A stretch of 64,000 nt of DNA from Acinetobacter kookii (lineage in GTDB: Bacteria; Pseudomonadota; Gammaproteobacteria; Pseudomonadales; Moraxellaceae). The stretch is taken from positions 267,119 through 331,118 of the forward strand of contig NZ_FMYO01000002.1 of NCBI RefSeq assembly GCF_900096895.1. Reading direction: 5' to 3'. Below are positions 49,341 through 59,840 of this stretch, piece after piece (within the stretch, counting starts at the first letter, position 1; each line of letters opens with the position of its first letter). The notes under the pieces were generated by a model. That model ran no database searches, was not told the DNA's origin, and was given only the letters and a program-made list of their open reading frames with translations. Position numbers and translations under genes: made by a program.

Positions 49341-50660
49341 TTATAAGCCAATCGACTCTAAAGTTTTACCTTTAGTTTCTTCACCCAGCAGCAGAATGAT
49401 CAGCGCTACGGCAATTAAAACGGCGGTAAACATCATAAAGACATAGCTGAAACCTTGCTCCATAACCATCATATGCGTCACAGCAAAGGGAGCCAGAATA
49501 CCGCCAATACGACCAATCGCTCCGGCCCAGCCTGAACCGAAAGCACGGATATTGGCAGGATACTGTTCTGGGGTATAAGTATATAAAACGCCCCACGCCC
49601 CCAGGTTAAAGAAGGACATCAAACAGCCCCACAGCACAATCTGGGTCACATTGTCGGACTGGCCAAAGAAATAGGCCGACACCGCACACATGGCAATAAA
49701 ACCGGCCAGGGTTGCCTTGCGTCCGAGTTTTTCCACCAGCCATGCCGCAGCAATATAACCCGGCAACTGGGCCAGAATCATCACCAATACATACTCGAAA
49801 GACTGCACGATGGTATAGCCTTCTTTGACCAGTAAACTTGGCAGCCAGGTAAAAATACCATAATAAGAAAATACGATACCAAACCAGATTAACCACAGCA
49901 TGAGGGTACGGCGGGCAAAAATGCCGGACCAAAGTTGAGAGAAGCTAATGTCATGCTTTTCAGCCACCGGTTTGACTTCAAAAATTTCAATCACTTCCAC
50001 GCCACATTGCGCTTCAATTTTTTTCACCAAGGCATGGGCTTCTTTATGTCGCCCCCGGTTAATTAAATAGGGAACGGATTCAGGTACTATTTTCCAGATC
50101 ACGATGGCATACAGTGCAGGAATACCCCCAATCAGGAAAGCGGCATGCCAGCCAAAATCGGGAATCACAAAACGTGAAACCAGCGCCGCAACCAGCCAGC
50201 CCAAACCCCAAAAACTTTCCAGCAGCACAATAAAGCGTCCGCGGACATGGGCTGGAATATATTCACTTACCAGCGTTACGGCCACAGGTAGCTGACCACC
50301 CAATCCAAGCCCCACAATAAAACGAAACACCAGCAGCCAGGTCAGGTTCGGCGCAAAAGCGCAAGCCGCAGTTGCCAGGCTATAAATGACCAGAGTGGAA
50401 GCAAAGACTGTTTTACGTCCCCAGCGATCCGCAAGACCGCCTGAACACACCGCCCCAATCGCCATTCCAATAAAACCAATGGAAACCACCCAGCTTTTAT
50501 CATCTGGCGTCATGGCCCAGTCTTCGGCCATTTTGGCCAGAATAAAGGAAATTAATCCGGTATCCATGGCATCAAACATCCAGCCCAGACCAATCACCCA
50601 TAGCAAGGTATAGTGAAACTTACCAATCGGTAAACGTTGTATACGTGAGACTAAATCCAT
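49341..50660 (-). CDS. MFS transporter, NiaP-like
   Basis: A 439-residue transporter with twelve membrane segments. The N-terminus FHYTLLWVIGLGWMFDAMDT and the loop ADRWGRKTVFA are characteristic of the metabolite:H+ symporter subfamily that includes NiaP (nicotinate) and related aromatic-acid carriers. ATG 50660 is used since the upstream extension (to 50705) does not fit. The substrate is inferred at family level only. No niacin or aromatic-acid catabolic gene adjoins it. Confidence 0.8.
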   Translation of the reverse strand: MDLVSRIQRLPIGKFHYTLLWVIGLGWMFDAMDTGLISFILAKMAEDWAMTPDDKSWVVSIGFIGMAIGAVCSGGLADRWGRKTVFASTLVIYSLATAACAFAPNLTWLLVFRFIVGLGLGGQLPVAVTLVSEYIPAHVRGRFIVLLESFWGLGWLVAALVSRFVIPDFGWHAAFLIGGIPALYAIVIWKIVPESVPYLINRGRHKEAHALVKKIEAQCGVEVIEIFEVKPVAEKHDISFSQLWSGIFARRTLMLWLIWFGIVFSYYGIFTWLPSLLVKEGYTIVQSFEYVLVMILAQLPGYIAAAWLVEKLGRKATLAGFIAMCAVSAYFFGQSDNVTQIVLWGCLMSFFNLGAWGVLYTYTPEQYPANIRAFGSGWAGAIGRIGGILAPFAVTHMMVMEQGFSYVFMMFTAVLIAVALIILLLGEETKGKTLESIGL

Positions 50661-50795
50661 AACAAGAGCTCTGATTTGGTGAAAGAATGCATGCTGCTTT
50701 CCCAACAGGATTTATTGTTGTATTAATTTTTATACGCCAATTTGCAGATGATGACCGCTCATTTCGTCGGTCATTCATCATATTAAGGCAATATT

Positions 50796-51440
50796 CTAGG
50801 AAGCATCTTTGGAAGATGCAGACTGGTCGTCGTCATCTTTATAGATAAATTTCGGCATTTCCAGACCAAAATAAATAGCGATGCAGCGCAAAGAGAAACC
50901 GAAGATCAAGGTCGAAATGACCGTGATTTCCAGCGAGAAGCCAATTTCCTGACAAACCCAGTAACAAATTACGGAAACAAAGGAAATACTGGCATACAGT
51001 TCACGGCGGAACACCAATGGCACATCGTTACACAGAATATCGCGCAGAATACCGCCGGAAACGCCGGTCAGGACGCCAGCGACGGCGGAAACCACAAAAC
51101 CATGCCCCATCTCCAGGGCAATCTGACAGCCAATGATGGTAAAACCGATTAAACCCAGGGCATCAAGAATCAGGAAGATGGAACGTAAATGGCGCATCCA
51201 TTTGGCAATCAGGATGGTGACAAAGGCAGCACAACAGGTCAGCACCAGATATTCCGGATGCTTGACCCAGGTCAGCGGATAATGCCCAAGCAATACATCC
51301 CGGACCGAACCACCGCCCAGCGCAGTCACGCAGGCAATCAGCGTTACCCCAAACCAATCCATACTACGCCGACCTGCCGACAGTGCTCCTGTCATGGCTT
51401 CAGCCGTAATCGCAATAATATAAATGACCAATAGCAACAT
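50796..51440 (-). CDS. TRIC channel family protein (YicG-like)
   Basis: A 214-residue membrane protein with seven predicted membrane segments and two copies of the UPF0126/TRIC repeat, each with GGG.VRD-like motif (GGGSVRDVLLGHYPL and GGILRDILCNDVPLVF). Such proteins are cation channels, with a reported role in potassium or glycine movement in some bacteria. A charged Asp/Ser-rich tail (DDDDQSASSKDAS) follows. No operon partner is clear. Confidence 0.87.
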   Translation of the reverse strand: MLLLVIYIIAITAEAMTGALSAGRRSMDWFGVTLIACVTALGGGSVRDVLLGHYPLTWVKHPEYLVLTCCAAFVTILIAKWMRHLRSIFLILDALGLIGFTIIGCQIALEMGHGFVVSAVAGVLTGVSGGILRDILCNDVPLVFRRELYASISFVSVICYWVCQEIGFSLEITVISTLIFGFSLRCIAIYFGLEMPKFIYKDDDDQSASSKDAS

Positions 51441-51500
51441 TGCCCTGCTTCCACTGAGGGTTATCGATGCGCGCTATTCTAAGGCAAATTCAGGTGAAAA

Positions 51501-51968
51501 TTACAAAAATTGCGCACAACATTGCTTAAATTTTTTCCCTGAACCGCAAATACACGGCTGTTTCATGGTGATTTGCATGTTTGTGGTCGGATCAAGGAAA
51601 TACCAGGCATCTGCATGCTTCACAAAATGTGAAACTTCATGATGGACCTGCGCCTGATTGCCATCGTGATAATGGGCCTTGAATTCGACCTGGGCATGGT
51701 TCTTGTCCAGTTTTTCCCGGGCCTGAACGACTTCCAGCTTGAGCCACTGATTGGCCTTGCTCCAGTCACGAATTGCCGCCACATCCAGCGCCTGTTGCTG
51801 GCCTAAGGCTGTGGTTTTCACAATATAGTCAATTTCATGCCGGGCAAAGGCACTATAACGCGAACGCATCAATTGTTCTGCACTTTGTGCTTTGAGCTGC
51901 CCCAAATGCAAGGGCTGGCAACAGCGGGCATACTCCCCTGCACCACATGGACACTTTTCTTCTGACAT
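51501..51968 (-). CDS. ychJ: YchJ family SEC-C protein
   Basis: A 155-residue protein with SEC-C zinc motifs at both ends (N-terminal CPCGAGEYARCC, C-terminal CICGSGKKFKQCC) around the YchJ domain with RSRYSAFARHEIDYI. Metal and protein binding are likely; no enzymatic activity is established. ATG 51968 follows a weak site. It lies just after the terminator of the next gene, so it has its own promoter. Confidence 0.88.
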   Translation of the reverse strand: MSEEKCPCGAGEYARCCQPLHLGQLKAQSAEQLMRSRYSAFARHEIDYIVKTTALGQQQALDVAAIRDWSKANQWLKLEVVQAREKLDKNHAQVEFKAHYHDGNQAQVHHEVSHFVKHADAWYFLDPTTNMQITMKQPCICGSGKKFKQCCAQFL

Positions 51969-51982
51969 CAATTTTTTCCAAT

Positions 51983-52010
51983 AAAATAGCCCGACTCTGC
52001 GGGCTATTTT
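51983..52010. terminator. Terminator after the TerC/CorC gene
   Basis: AAAATAGCCCG / CGGGCTATTTT with a six-base loop, 43 bases after the TerC-CorC gene. It may also lie in the ychJ leader. Confidence 0.8.
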
Positions 52011-52052
52011 AATTCAATCTCGGGGTTGAAAGATCATCTGTGCAGGATGAAA

Positions 52053-53630
52053 TTAACTTTCAGGTTCATTTTGATTGAGCGGGATAATATGGACCTTATC
52101 AATTTTATGGCCATTCATCGTCACCACTTCAAAAATGTGTTCGTCGGCTTCCAGTTTCTCGCCGCTTTCCGGCAGACGTCCCAGATGGAACAGGATATAA
52201 CCGGACAAGGTCGAATACTGTTCGGACTCATCCACCAGATCACGGTTTAACAGTAAGGAAACATGACGAATATCGGTAGAACCTTCCAGGATTAAAGTCC
52301 CATCTTCCAGACTTTCTGCTGCAGTTTCAAATTCATCTTCATCCGGGAATTCACCGGCAATGGCTTCTAGCACATCAATCGGAGTGGCAATCCCTTCAAT
52401 CGAACCGTATTCATTCAGTACAATCGCCATTTGCAGCGGTGCCTGACGCAATTGCTCCATCACCATCAATACCTGGGCATTTTCATGCATGATGACTGGC
52501 TCGCGTAAATGGCCTTCAAAATTCAGTTTTCCGGTTTCGATATATTCGTTCATGACTTTATGGGTCAGTACCACACCGGCAATATTATCCAGCTCACCAT
52601 GCGCCACAATTAAACGCGAATGGGTCGTGCTTAATAACTGCTCTTTAATGGAGGCTTCGTCTTCATCCAGATCAATCCATTCCAGTTCCGGACGCGGTGT
52701 CATCACCGATTTGACTGGCCGCTCCGACAGTCCAAGCACGCCTTGCACCAGCACACTATGGTAAACCCCGTTGTCTTCATCAAAAACCTCATCGGCAAAG
52801 GCACGGGTCGCCAGCACATCTTCGGCTTCATTGTTTTGCGATTCGCTTTTCCCCCCCAGCATGCGCATGACGGCAGAAGCGGTGCGGTAACGCAGGTCTG
52901 TCGTGGTCACCATCCGCTCCTGGTTACGGCGCATGGTCTGGTTGATAAATTCGACAATCACCGAGAAACCAATCGCGGCGTATAGATAGCCTTTAGGAAT
53001 ATGGAAACCGAAGCCTTCTACAATGAGAGAGAAACCAATCATCATCAGGAAGCCGAGGCACAGAATCACCACGGTCGGATGTCTGTTGACAAAGGTCATC
53101 AGCGGTTTGGATGCCCACAGCATGATCCCGACTGCAATCACCACTGCAATCATCATCACCGACAGGTCTTTGACCATGCCGACTGCGGTAATCACGCTAT
53201 CCAGGGAGAATACGGCATCCAGTACCACAATCTGGACGATCACCATCCAGAACGCTGCATGCACCGGGTTTTCTTCTTTCTGCGGTTGGGCACCTTCTAT
53301 GCGCTCATGCAGTTCCATGGTGCCTTTAAATAACAGGAATACACCACCAAACAGCAAAATCAGGTCACGGCCGGAAAAAGGATGATCCAGAACGTGGAAC
53401 AGTGGCTGGGTCAAGGTCACCACCCAGGCAATCGAGGCCAGTAAAACCAACCGCATACACAAGGCCAGAACCAAGCCGATGATACGGCCTGCATTACGCT
53501 GTTCCGGGGGCAGTTTTTCCGCCAGAATGGCAATAAAAACCAGGTTGTCGATACCCAGTACAATTTCTAGAACCACTAAAGTTGCCAGTCCAATCCATGC
53601 CGATGGATCTGACATCCATTCAAAGATCAT
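52053..53630 (-). CDS. TerC-CBS-CorC membrane protein (YegH/YoaE type)
   Basis: A 525-residue fusion: N-terminal TerC domain with seven membrane segments ([20 protein letters not shown] and the [17 protein letters not shown] repeat, Asp-rich), a CBS pair (about residues 310-430) and a C-terminal CorC_HlyC domain. The family is linked to metal ion handling, especially Mn(II), or efflux. It is transcribed alone on the minus strand. Confidence 0.88.
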   Translation of the reverse strand: MIFEWMSDPSAWIGLATLVVLEIVLGIDNLVFIAILAEKLPPEQRNAGRIIGLVLALCMRLVLLASIAWVVTLTQPLFHVLDHPFSGRDLILLFGGVFLLFKGTMELHERIEGAQPQKEENPVHAAFWMVIVQIVVLDAVFSLDSVITAVGMVKDLSVMMIAVVIAVGIMLWASKPLMTFVNRHPTVVILCLGFLMMIGFSLIVEGFGFHIPKGYLYAAIGFSVIVEFINQTMRRNQERMVTTTDLRYRTASAVMRMLGGKSESQNNEAEDVLATRAFADEVFDEDNGVYHSVLVQGVLGLSERPVKSVMTPRPELEWIDLDEDEASIKEQLLSTTHSRLIVAHGELDNIAGVVLTHKVMNEYIETGKLNFEGHLREPVIMHENAQVLMVMEQLRQAPLQMAIVLNEYGSIEGIATPIDVLEAIAGEFPDEDEFETAAESLEDGTLILEGSTDIRHVSLLLNRDLVDESEQYSTLSGYILFHLGRLPESGEKLEADEHIFEVVTMNGHKIDKVHIIPLNQNEPES

Positions 53631-53971
53631 TGGATGTTCTCCTGTGCAGGATGATGAGGGACTGATTTTAGAAGGTTCATATTAAAATCGCTGAATATGC
53701 GATGAACAGCATTCTTTGTATTTTTTACGGAAGCATTGAAGTGTTCAGAGCGAGGACAACCACTACTCATGTTAATTCATTTATTGGAAAACAGATTTTT
53801 AGTATAGCAAGATGAAGTAGAAATTCATCCCTTTTTGCGTACCGGGCTGTTTTTCGCTCACCCAATATCAACAAATCTTTGCAAAGTCAGTATAAGGCGG
53901 ATCACGGCCTGTCATATTTAACCATTAAGCTAGAGACTGAAAAAATAAAATGCTATGGTAAAAATATAATG
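53631..53971. other. Spacer upstream of the LOG-family gene
   Basis: 341 bases between divergent genes. No second gene, RNA or palindrome stands out; promoters are assumed. The plus-strand gene lacks a clear ribosome binding site. Confidence 0.4.
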
Positions 53972-54592
53972 ATGAACAGTGTATTAAAAATGACTCCCAA
54001 ACATAACAATCCTACTCCCAAAACAACTCAACCTTTAATTGCACTTTACTGTGGTTCACGTTCAGGCAATAAACCGATTTATCAGGAAAAAGCCGTGGCT
54101 TTGGCTCAGGCACTGGCGGACCTGGGTTTCGGAATGGTCTATGGCGGCGCAAGTATAGGCCTCATGGGGCAAGTGGCAGATGCCGTCAGACAGCGTGGCG
54201 GTGAAACGGTCGGGGTAATTCCTGAATTTATGCTGGATTATGAGATTGCACATCACCAGCTGACCGAATTACACATTGTACAAAGCATGCATGAACGTAA
54301 GGCCATGATGGCGGAACGTGCCAGTGCTTTTGTCGCTTTGCCCGGCGGCTTGGGCACTTTTGAAGAAATCCTGGAAATTGCCACCTGGGGGCAGTTAAAT
54401 CAGCACCAGAAACCCATGATGCTCTATAACGTGAATGGCTTTTATGATGCCCTGATTAACCAGCTCGATCATGCCGTCAGTGAAGGTTTTTTACCGCCGC
54501 AGCATCGCGCCAAACTGATTATCTGCAATCATGCCGATCAGATTATCAATGCCATTAAAAATCTGGATGCACCAAAGCACTTTGCCATTTAA
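53972..54592 (+). CDS. LOG family nucleoside-5'-monophosphate phosphoribohydrolase
   Basis: TIGR00730 Rossmann protein of the LOG family; such enzymes release a base from nucleotides, for example cytokinin riboside monophosphate. The 206-residue protein has the core motif CGSRSG near the start and the signature PGGLGTFEEIL. The start is uncertain: ATG 53969, 53972 and 53990 are all possible and none has a clear site. Often labelled lysine decarboxylase, which is probably wrong. Confidence 0.85.
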   Translation: MNSVLKMTPKHNNPTPKTTQPLIALYCGSRSGNKPIYQEKAVALAQALADLGFGMVYGGASIGLMGQVADAVRQRGGETVGVIPEFMLDYEIAHHQLTELHIVQSMHERKAMMAERASAFVALPGGLGTFEEILEIATWGQLNQHQKPMMLYNVNGFYDALINQLDHAVSEGFLPPQHRAKLIICNHADQIINAIKNLDAPKHFAI

Positions 54593-54608
54593 ACCGATGT
54601 CCGAATAC

Positions 54609-54637
54609 AAAAAGCGAGCTTACGGCTCGCTTTTTTT
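54609..54637 (+). terminator. Terminator of the LOG-family gene
   Basis: AAAAGCGAGC / GCTCGCTTTT with a five-base loop and a T run. Confidence 0.9.
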
Positions 54638-54884
54638 AAAGTTCAATTGAGCAGCTGTAAACATTAATCCCGAAGCCCTGTATCAAGCTGCGAATACTGA
54701 ATTTGATCTGATCGAGTTTTTATTTGATTTAACTTTCAACTTTTTTATAACGCTGATCTTGTGCATGAACACCCCTCCCATTTCTGGACCAATTCATCTT
54801 CCTGGCTATGAATAGCACAACTTTTTCTTACACCCTCTTGAACGGATTGCTTTAAACTCTGTAAAAAATCGCTTTAATATTGTT

Positions 54885-56276
54885 ATGAACGCCACCCCTT
54901 CGCATCAAGCCCTGCAACCTGAATTCCGACTGCTGGTTCTGTTGGTATCAATCGGTTTTTTTATGCAAGGTTTGGACACCACCATTGTCAATACCGCAAT
55001 TCCGGCCATGGCAGCCAATCTGGCTGAAGATCCGCTGCAGATGCATAGCGTGGTGGTAGCCTATGTGCTGTCGGTAGCAGCCTGTATTCCCTTAAGCGGC
55101 TGGCTGGCCGACCGTTTTGGCGTGCGCAATACCTACTTTGCCGCCATCATTATTTTTACTCTTGCCTCACTGGGCTGCGGACTGTCCAGCAGTTTAAACC
55201 AGCTGCTCTTTTATCGGGTAATTCAGGGAATTGGCGGTGCCTTGTTACTTCCTGTAGGCCGGCTGGCAATGCTCAAAGTCATTCCGCGTACCCAGTTTTT
55301 ATCTGCCATGAGCTTGATGAGCCTGGCCGGCCTGATGGGTCCCCTGATTGGCCCGACACTGGGCGGATGGATGGTCGAAGTGGCAACATGGCACTGGATT
55401 TTTTTAATTAATATTCCGATGGGGCTTTTAGGGGTTCTCATCACCTTTAAAGCCATGCCCAACGTGACCGAGCCTGGCGTCAAGCCATTTGATTTTTCAG
55501 GTTTTATTTTGCTGGTGATTGCCATGGTGGGTCTTTCACTGGGCATTGAAAATTTTGCCAGCCCGCATCAATCGTTATGGTGGAGTATGGGTCTGGTGCT
55601 TGCGGGTGTATTGGCAGCGATTATCTATGCCATTCATGCACATACGCATCACAACGCGCTGTTCCGGAGCACATTATTCAGCAATAAAATTTATGCCATT
55701 GGCATTATAGGGAATTTCTTCGCCCGCCTGGGCGGCAATGCCATGCCTTTCCTGCTCCCCCTGATGTTGCAGGTCGCCTTTGGCTTTGAACCGTTTATTA
55801 CCGGCCTGTTGATGATTCCGACCGTGCTCGGTTCGCTCGCCTCCAAGCCGATTATCCGCCAGATTATTCAACGCTTTGGTTATCGTCAGGTATTGCTGGT
55901 CAATACCTTATTGGTCGGCGCATGTATTGCCAGTTTTGCCCTTACCACGGCGGATACGCCGATCTGGTTAAGAGCCTTACATTTCTTTGTCTTCGGCATG
56001 CTGAATTCTTTGCAGTTTGTTTCCATGAATACCCTGACGCTCAAAGATTTACCCCAGCAGGATGCCAGCAGTGGCAACAGCTTTTTATCCATGATCATGA
56101 TGGTCTCGATGAGTATTGGTGTGGCATTAGCCGGAACCTTGGTCAATGTCTTTAGCGCCTATTTCGGTAGCGAGCAGATCGTGACGGCTTTTCACAGCAC
56201 CTTAATTTTCCTCGGCTGCATTAACCTGATTACCGCAGCCATTTTCTGGCAAATTCCACGTCATACCCAGATATAA
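54885..56276 (+). CDS. DHA2 family multidrug efflux MFS transporter
   Basis: A 463-residue inner-membrane antiporter of the EmrB/QacA (14-segment) group. Typical motifs: GFFMQGLDTTIVNTAIPAMA, LSGWLADRFGVRN (motif A), RVIQGIGGALLLPVGRL and GPTLGGWM. No EmrA partner adjoins, so it probably works alone or with an adaptor elsewhere. There is no clear ribosome binding site and it has its own upstream terminator, so it is monocistronic. Confidence 0.9.
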   Translation: MNATPSHQALQPEFRLLVLLVSIGFFMQGLDTTIVNTAIPAMAANLAEDPLQMHSVVVAYVLSVAACIPLSGWLADRFGVRNTYFAAIIIFTLASLGCGLSSSLNQLLFYRVIQGIGGALLLPVGRLAMLKVIPRTQFLSAMSLMSLAGLMGPLIGPTLGGWMVEVATWHWIFLINIPMGLLGVLITFKAMPNVTEPGVKPFDFSGFILLVIAMVGLSLGIENFASPHQSLWWSMGLVLAGVLAAIIYAIHAHTHHNALFRSTLFSNKIYAIGIIGNFFARLGGNAMPFLLPLMLQVAFGFEPFITGLLMIPTVLGSLASKPIIRQIIQRFGYRQVLLVNTLLVGACIASFALTTADTPIWLRALHFFVFGMLNSLQFVSMNTLTLKDLPQQDASSGNSFLSMIMMVSMSIGVALAGTLVNVFSAYFGSEQIVTAFHSTLIFLGCINLITAAIFWQIPRHTQI

Positions 56277-56341
56277 TCATACGCTATCAGAAACAGCGTG
56301 GTCTGAATGTTCAGATCGCGTTATCATGTATTTGATAAATC

Positions 56342-57142
56342 ATGCCTAAATTATCTATGCCTAAAAAACGATTCGCCAAAAACAGTCATAAAAAGCTCTA
56401 CGCCTCTTGCATGGGCTTGGGACTGATTTGCGCTGCAATCGTATTGTATGTTTTTGTCTTGCATCATAATCCTGCTTCAGCACAGGAATATCCGGTCAAA
56501 GGTTTCGATGTTTCACATCATCAGGGTGACATTCAATGGCAGCAGATTTCCCCGCAGCGTTATCAATTTGTCTATCTGAAAGCCACAGAAGGCGGTGATT
56601 TTAAAGACCGGAAATTTCAGGACTACTGGTTACAGGCACGTGAACATGGTTTAAGGGTGGGTGCCTATCATTTTTACCGTTTATGCCGGGATGGTGCAAT
56701 TCAGGCACAAAATTTTATTGAAACCGTACCGAATAAAGCCGATGCCTTGCCCCCGGTGATTGATCTGGAATATGACAGTAACTGCATCAACACCTATACC
56801 CGGGAACAACTGCTGAAAGAAATTCAGGTCATGCATGATCGACTGTATCAGCACTATGGCAAGCAACCGATTTTCTATATTTCCAAGTCATTCTATAACA
56901 TTGTTCTGGCGGGAGAGTTTTCAAAAACACCACTGTGGGTCCGTGAATATCACGGCAAGCCAGATTTAAAAGGCAAGCCAAAATGGCTGTTCTGGCAGCA
57001 TACCAATCAGGGCACCATCAAGGGCATTAACAAAGCTGTCGACTTAAACGTGTTTAATGGGAATGAAGATGACTGGACACGCTTTTTAGAACACAATGGA
57101 ATCTATCCACTTAAAAAAGTTGAAGATTTACCCCCAAAATAA
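56342..57142 (+). CDS. GH25 family lysozyme
   Basis: Cell-wall muramidase of glycosyl hydrolase family 25. The 266-residue protein has an N-terminal membrane anchor (about residues 20-41), then the GH25 barrel with GFDVSHHQGDI (Asp56), VIDLEYD (Asp141, Glu143 in the catalytic positions) and YHFYRL. It is thus a membrane-tethered or exported peptidoglycan hydrolase. A weak stem-loop lies ahead of it (56292-56325). The start at 56342 has no clear site; an in-frame ATG at 56357 is an alternative. Confidence 0.9.
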   Translation: MPKLSMPKKRFAKNSHKKLYASCMGLGLICAAIVLYVFVLHHNPASAQEYPVKGFDVSHHQGDIQWQQISPQRYQFVYLKATEGGDFKDRKFQDYWLQAREHGLRVGAYHFYRLCRDGAIQAQNFIETVPNKADALPPVIDLEYDSNCINTYTREQLLKEIQVMHDRLYQHYGKQPIFYISKSFYNIVLAGEFSKTPLWVREYHGKPDLKGKPKWLFWQHTNQGTIKGINKAVDLNVFNGNEDDWTRFLEHNGIYPLKKVEDLPPK

Positions 57143-57203
57143 CAGGATAAGTCCCTACCTTTAACCACAATAAAAAATAAAACTGCATAAAAACGGGAAA
57201 CTT

Positions 57204-58226
57204 ATGGCAAATCAAAAAGGGTTTTGGCGCGTGGCAGTAGGCATCGGCATACTCGTTGGAGTTGCTGCTGTCGTTTTGCTCCTGCAACCTTCAGGTCAGA
57301 TGTCGAATTTTCAAAAATGGCAATATTCATCCTCTGAAAAAGCGGCTGCACCTGCAACGCTTCAGGTCAAATTCTTTGGCGTTTCCACCCTGCTTTTTGA
57401 TGATGGCAAAACCCAAGTGCTGATTGACGGTTTCTTTAGCCGTCCTTCCATTGCACAGGTGCTGTTCACCAAAACTCAAAGTCAGCCTCAGGTCATTCAG
57501 CATATCGTGCAACAGCACCAGTTACAGCGCACCCAAGCCATTTTCGTGACCCATTCACATTATGACCATGCGCTGGATATTGCCGAACTCGGGAAACAGT
57601 TGCCAAACAGCAAAATTATCGGTTCACGCAGCACTTTAAATATCGCCCGAGGCGGACAGGTTTCAGAGCAGCAATTGCTCCTGGTGCAGCCTTTAAGACC
57701 CATGATGTTTGGCCAGTTCAGAGTCACTGCCATTCCTTCACAACATACCCCACCTACTGCCGTGAATAATGACCTGGGTGAAGAAATTACCCAGCCGCTG
57801 CAACTTCCTGCCCATTTCTCGGCATTTAAAGAAGGTCATAGTTTTGACTATCTGATTGAACATTCAGGTCAGCGCATTTTAGTCAAAGCCAGTACGGGTG
57901 CTGTACCGGATCAACTGAAAAATTTAAAAGTGGATACTTTATTTTTAGGCATTGCCCAGCTGTCACGCCAATCGGAACAATTTCAGCAAAACTATCTGGA
58001 TCAAACCCTGAGAAGCTTACAACCTAAAGTCGTGGTACCGGTTCATTGGGATAACTTTTTCCAGCCGATTGACCAGCCTTTGGAATTTTTACCGTACTTG
58101 GCAGACAATACTGAACAAAGTTTAAAAATACTGATTCGGGCAGCCGAACAACAACGCACCCGGCTGGTTTTACTTAGTCAACCTGTGTCGTATCCACTTG
58201 ATCCTGCTCTACAATCTGATCGGTGA
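57204..58226 (+). CDS. Metallo-beta-lactamase-fold hydrolase
   Basis: A 340-residue protein with an N-terminal membrane anchor (about residues 8-28) and an MBL domain. The metal motif HSHYDH is at His117, His119, Asp121, His122. Later His residues in IPSQHTP and VPVHWDN complete the site. It lacks the arylsulfatase or lactonase signatures I know. Substrate unknown; it is probably displayed in the periplasm. It lies 61 bases after the GH25 gene, so the two might be linked. Confidence 0.85.
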   Translation: MANQKGFWRVAVGIGILVGVAAVVLLLQPSGQMSNFQKWQYSSSEKAAAPATLQVKFFGVSTLLFDDGKTQVLIDGFFSRPSIAQVLFTKTQSQPQVIQHIVQQHQLQRTQAIFVTHSHYDHALDIAELGKQLPNSKIIGSRSTLNIARGGQVSEQQLLLVQPLRPMMFGQFRVTAIPSQHTPPTAVNNDLGEEITQPLQLPAHFSAFKEGHSFDYLIEHSGQRILVKASTGAVPDQLKNLKVDTLFLGIAQLSRQSEQFQQNYLDQTLRSLQPKVVVPVHWDNFFQPIDQPLEFLPYLADNTEQSLKILIRAAEQQRTRLVLLSQPVSYPLDPALQSDR

Positions 58227-58273
58227 AGATGAGATACTGAAGCCCAGCACGTACAGGCAGAGTTTGGGACTGC

Positions 58274-59329
58274 ATGAGAAAAATCATTCACATCGATATG
58301 GATGCCTTTTTTACATCCGTGGAACTCAAAGACCGGCCGGAGTTACAGCATTTGCCGGTGGTCGTGTCTTCACATCATCCACGGGCAGTCATTTGTGCAG
58401 CGTCCTACCCTGCGCGCGAGTTCGGCTTGCGCTCTGCCATGTCGATGGCACAAGGCCGAAAGCTTTGTCCCCACGTGGTCATCATTGAACCCGATTTTGA
58501 AAAATATCGTGCCATTTCTGCGCAAATTCATCAGGTATTTCAAGGTTACACCCCGCTGATTGAACCCTTGTCTTTAGATGAAGCCTATTTAGATGTTACA
58601 GAAAATCTGAAAAATATTCCGAGTGCCACAGAAGTGGCCATGCGTATACGGGAAGATATTTTCAAAGTTACCGGTTTAACTGCCTCTGCCGGGGTCGCAC
58701 CCAATAAATTTTTAGCCAAAATTGCTTCGGACTGGAACAAACCGGATGGCATTTGTGTCATTAAGCCATCCCAGGTGCAGCATTTTATTCAGGATTTACC
58801 GCTAAAGAAAATTCCCGGTGTAGGAAAAGTGATGCAAGAAAAGCTCAAGCGGCTGCAATTGCAAACGTTGGGAGATTTACAAAAAATTGAGCAAAATGTG
58901 CTGGTTCAGCATTTTGGCAAATATGGCAAACGACTTTTTCTCTATGCCCAGGGGATTGATGAACGGCCTGTACAAGTTGAACGTGAACGCCAGCAAATTT
59001 CCAAGGAAACCACCTTTGATGATGACCTGACCTTAATACAATGCCAGAATGCTTGGCCTCGACTGATTGATCAGGTCTGGAGCAGTTTGGAGAGAAAACA
59101 ACTCAGTGCACGCGGGGTTTCAGCCAAACTCAAGTTAAAAAATTTTCAGGTCTTGCAACACAGCAAAAGTTTCAAACAGCCTTTACAAAATCGGCAACAA
59201 CTGGAACAGGTACTGCAACAGCTAATCACTGAAATGCATATTCCAGAAAGTTATCAGTTTCGCCTGATTGGCGTTGGTCTGTACCAGCTTTCGGAGCAGC
59301 AGGATCAGTCACAGCTTTCACTGTGGTAG
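58274..59329 (+). CDS. dinB: DNA polymerase IV DinB
   Basis: Y-family translesion polymerase. Start [13 protein letters not shown] carries Asp8 and the steric-gate Phe13; the catalytic Asp102-Glu103 lie in SLDEAYLD. Helix-hairpin-helix and little-finger domains follow. Length 351 is standard. It starts 47 bases after the MBL gene. No LexA box is seen, in line with the lack of LexA in Acinetobacter, so the control is unclear. Confidence 0.94.
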   Translation: MRKIIHIDMDAFFTSVELKDRPELQHLPVVVSSHHPRAVICAASYPAREFGLRSAMSMAQGRKLCPHVVIIEPDFEKYRAISAQIHQVFQGYTPLIEPLSLDEAYLDVTENLKNIPSATEVAMRIREDIFKVTGLTASAGVAPNKFLAKIASDWNKPDGICVIKPSQVQHFIQDLPLKKIPGVGKVMQEKLKRLQLQTLGDLQKIEQNVLVQHFGKYGKRLFLYAQGIDERPVQVERERQQISKETTFDDDLTLIQCQNAWPRLIDQVWSSLERKQLSARGVSAKLKLKNFQVLQHSKSFKQPLQNRQQLEQVLQQLITEMHIPESYQFRLIGVGLYQLSEQQDQSQLSLW

Positions 59330-59840
59330 TATTTGCACGTTTTTCAATCAAAAGAATAAAATTAGACCAATTAATGATACACAAACATGATTTTTGCGGT
59401 AATCTATGGGCGCGATACATTTATCCATGTAAACGCCGAGATGCTAAAAATCACCTTTACTTTTAGCATGCTGTCCTGTGATTGGCGTGACGATCAAATC
59501 CGAATGTTACAGGGCAACTCTGTTGAACCGCATGGACTCTCCATCACATCTCTTCTGCATTTTTTATACACTCTCAAAAAACAGCATATTTTCATACTGC
59601 ACTGAATCATTTTATCAATGCTGCTGTAAATCCGTCTGATTTGCTCCGGTATGTTCTGATTTTCCTCCCTGTTAATTTTAAAAATATCTTCCGTGACAGT
59701 TTCAGCTCCATCATGGCTGCCCCGATAAATGATTTACGCTAAAGGCGCATGGCATTATGATATTGCCATCTACTAGGCTGCAGGCTATGTGCCCACACTA
59801 TAGCGCTTAGCAACTATGCCGAAAATAAAGGACTCTTATT
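59330..59840. other. Gene-poor region between dinB and ridA-like
   Basis: 511 bases. A 72-codon frame at 59387-59605 has no signal, no site and no family features, so I do not call it. No tRNA, known sRNA or strong hairpin is seen. It must hold the promoter of the ridA-like gene. Confidence 0.4.

Noticed and set aside
56292..56325. Interrupted stem-loop before the GH25 gene
   Set aside because: Possible remnant terminator of the efflux gene, but several unpaired bases and no T run; too weak to list as a feature.
59387..59605. 72-codon frame between dinB and the RidA-like gene
   Set aside because: No ribosome binding site, no family features and unusual composition; probably chance.
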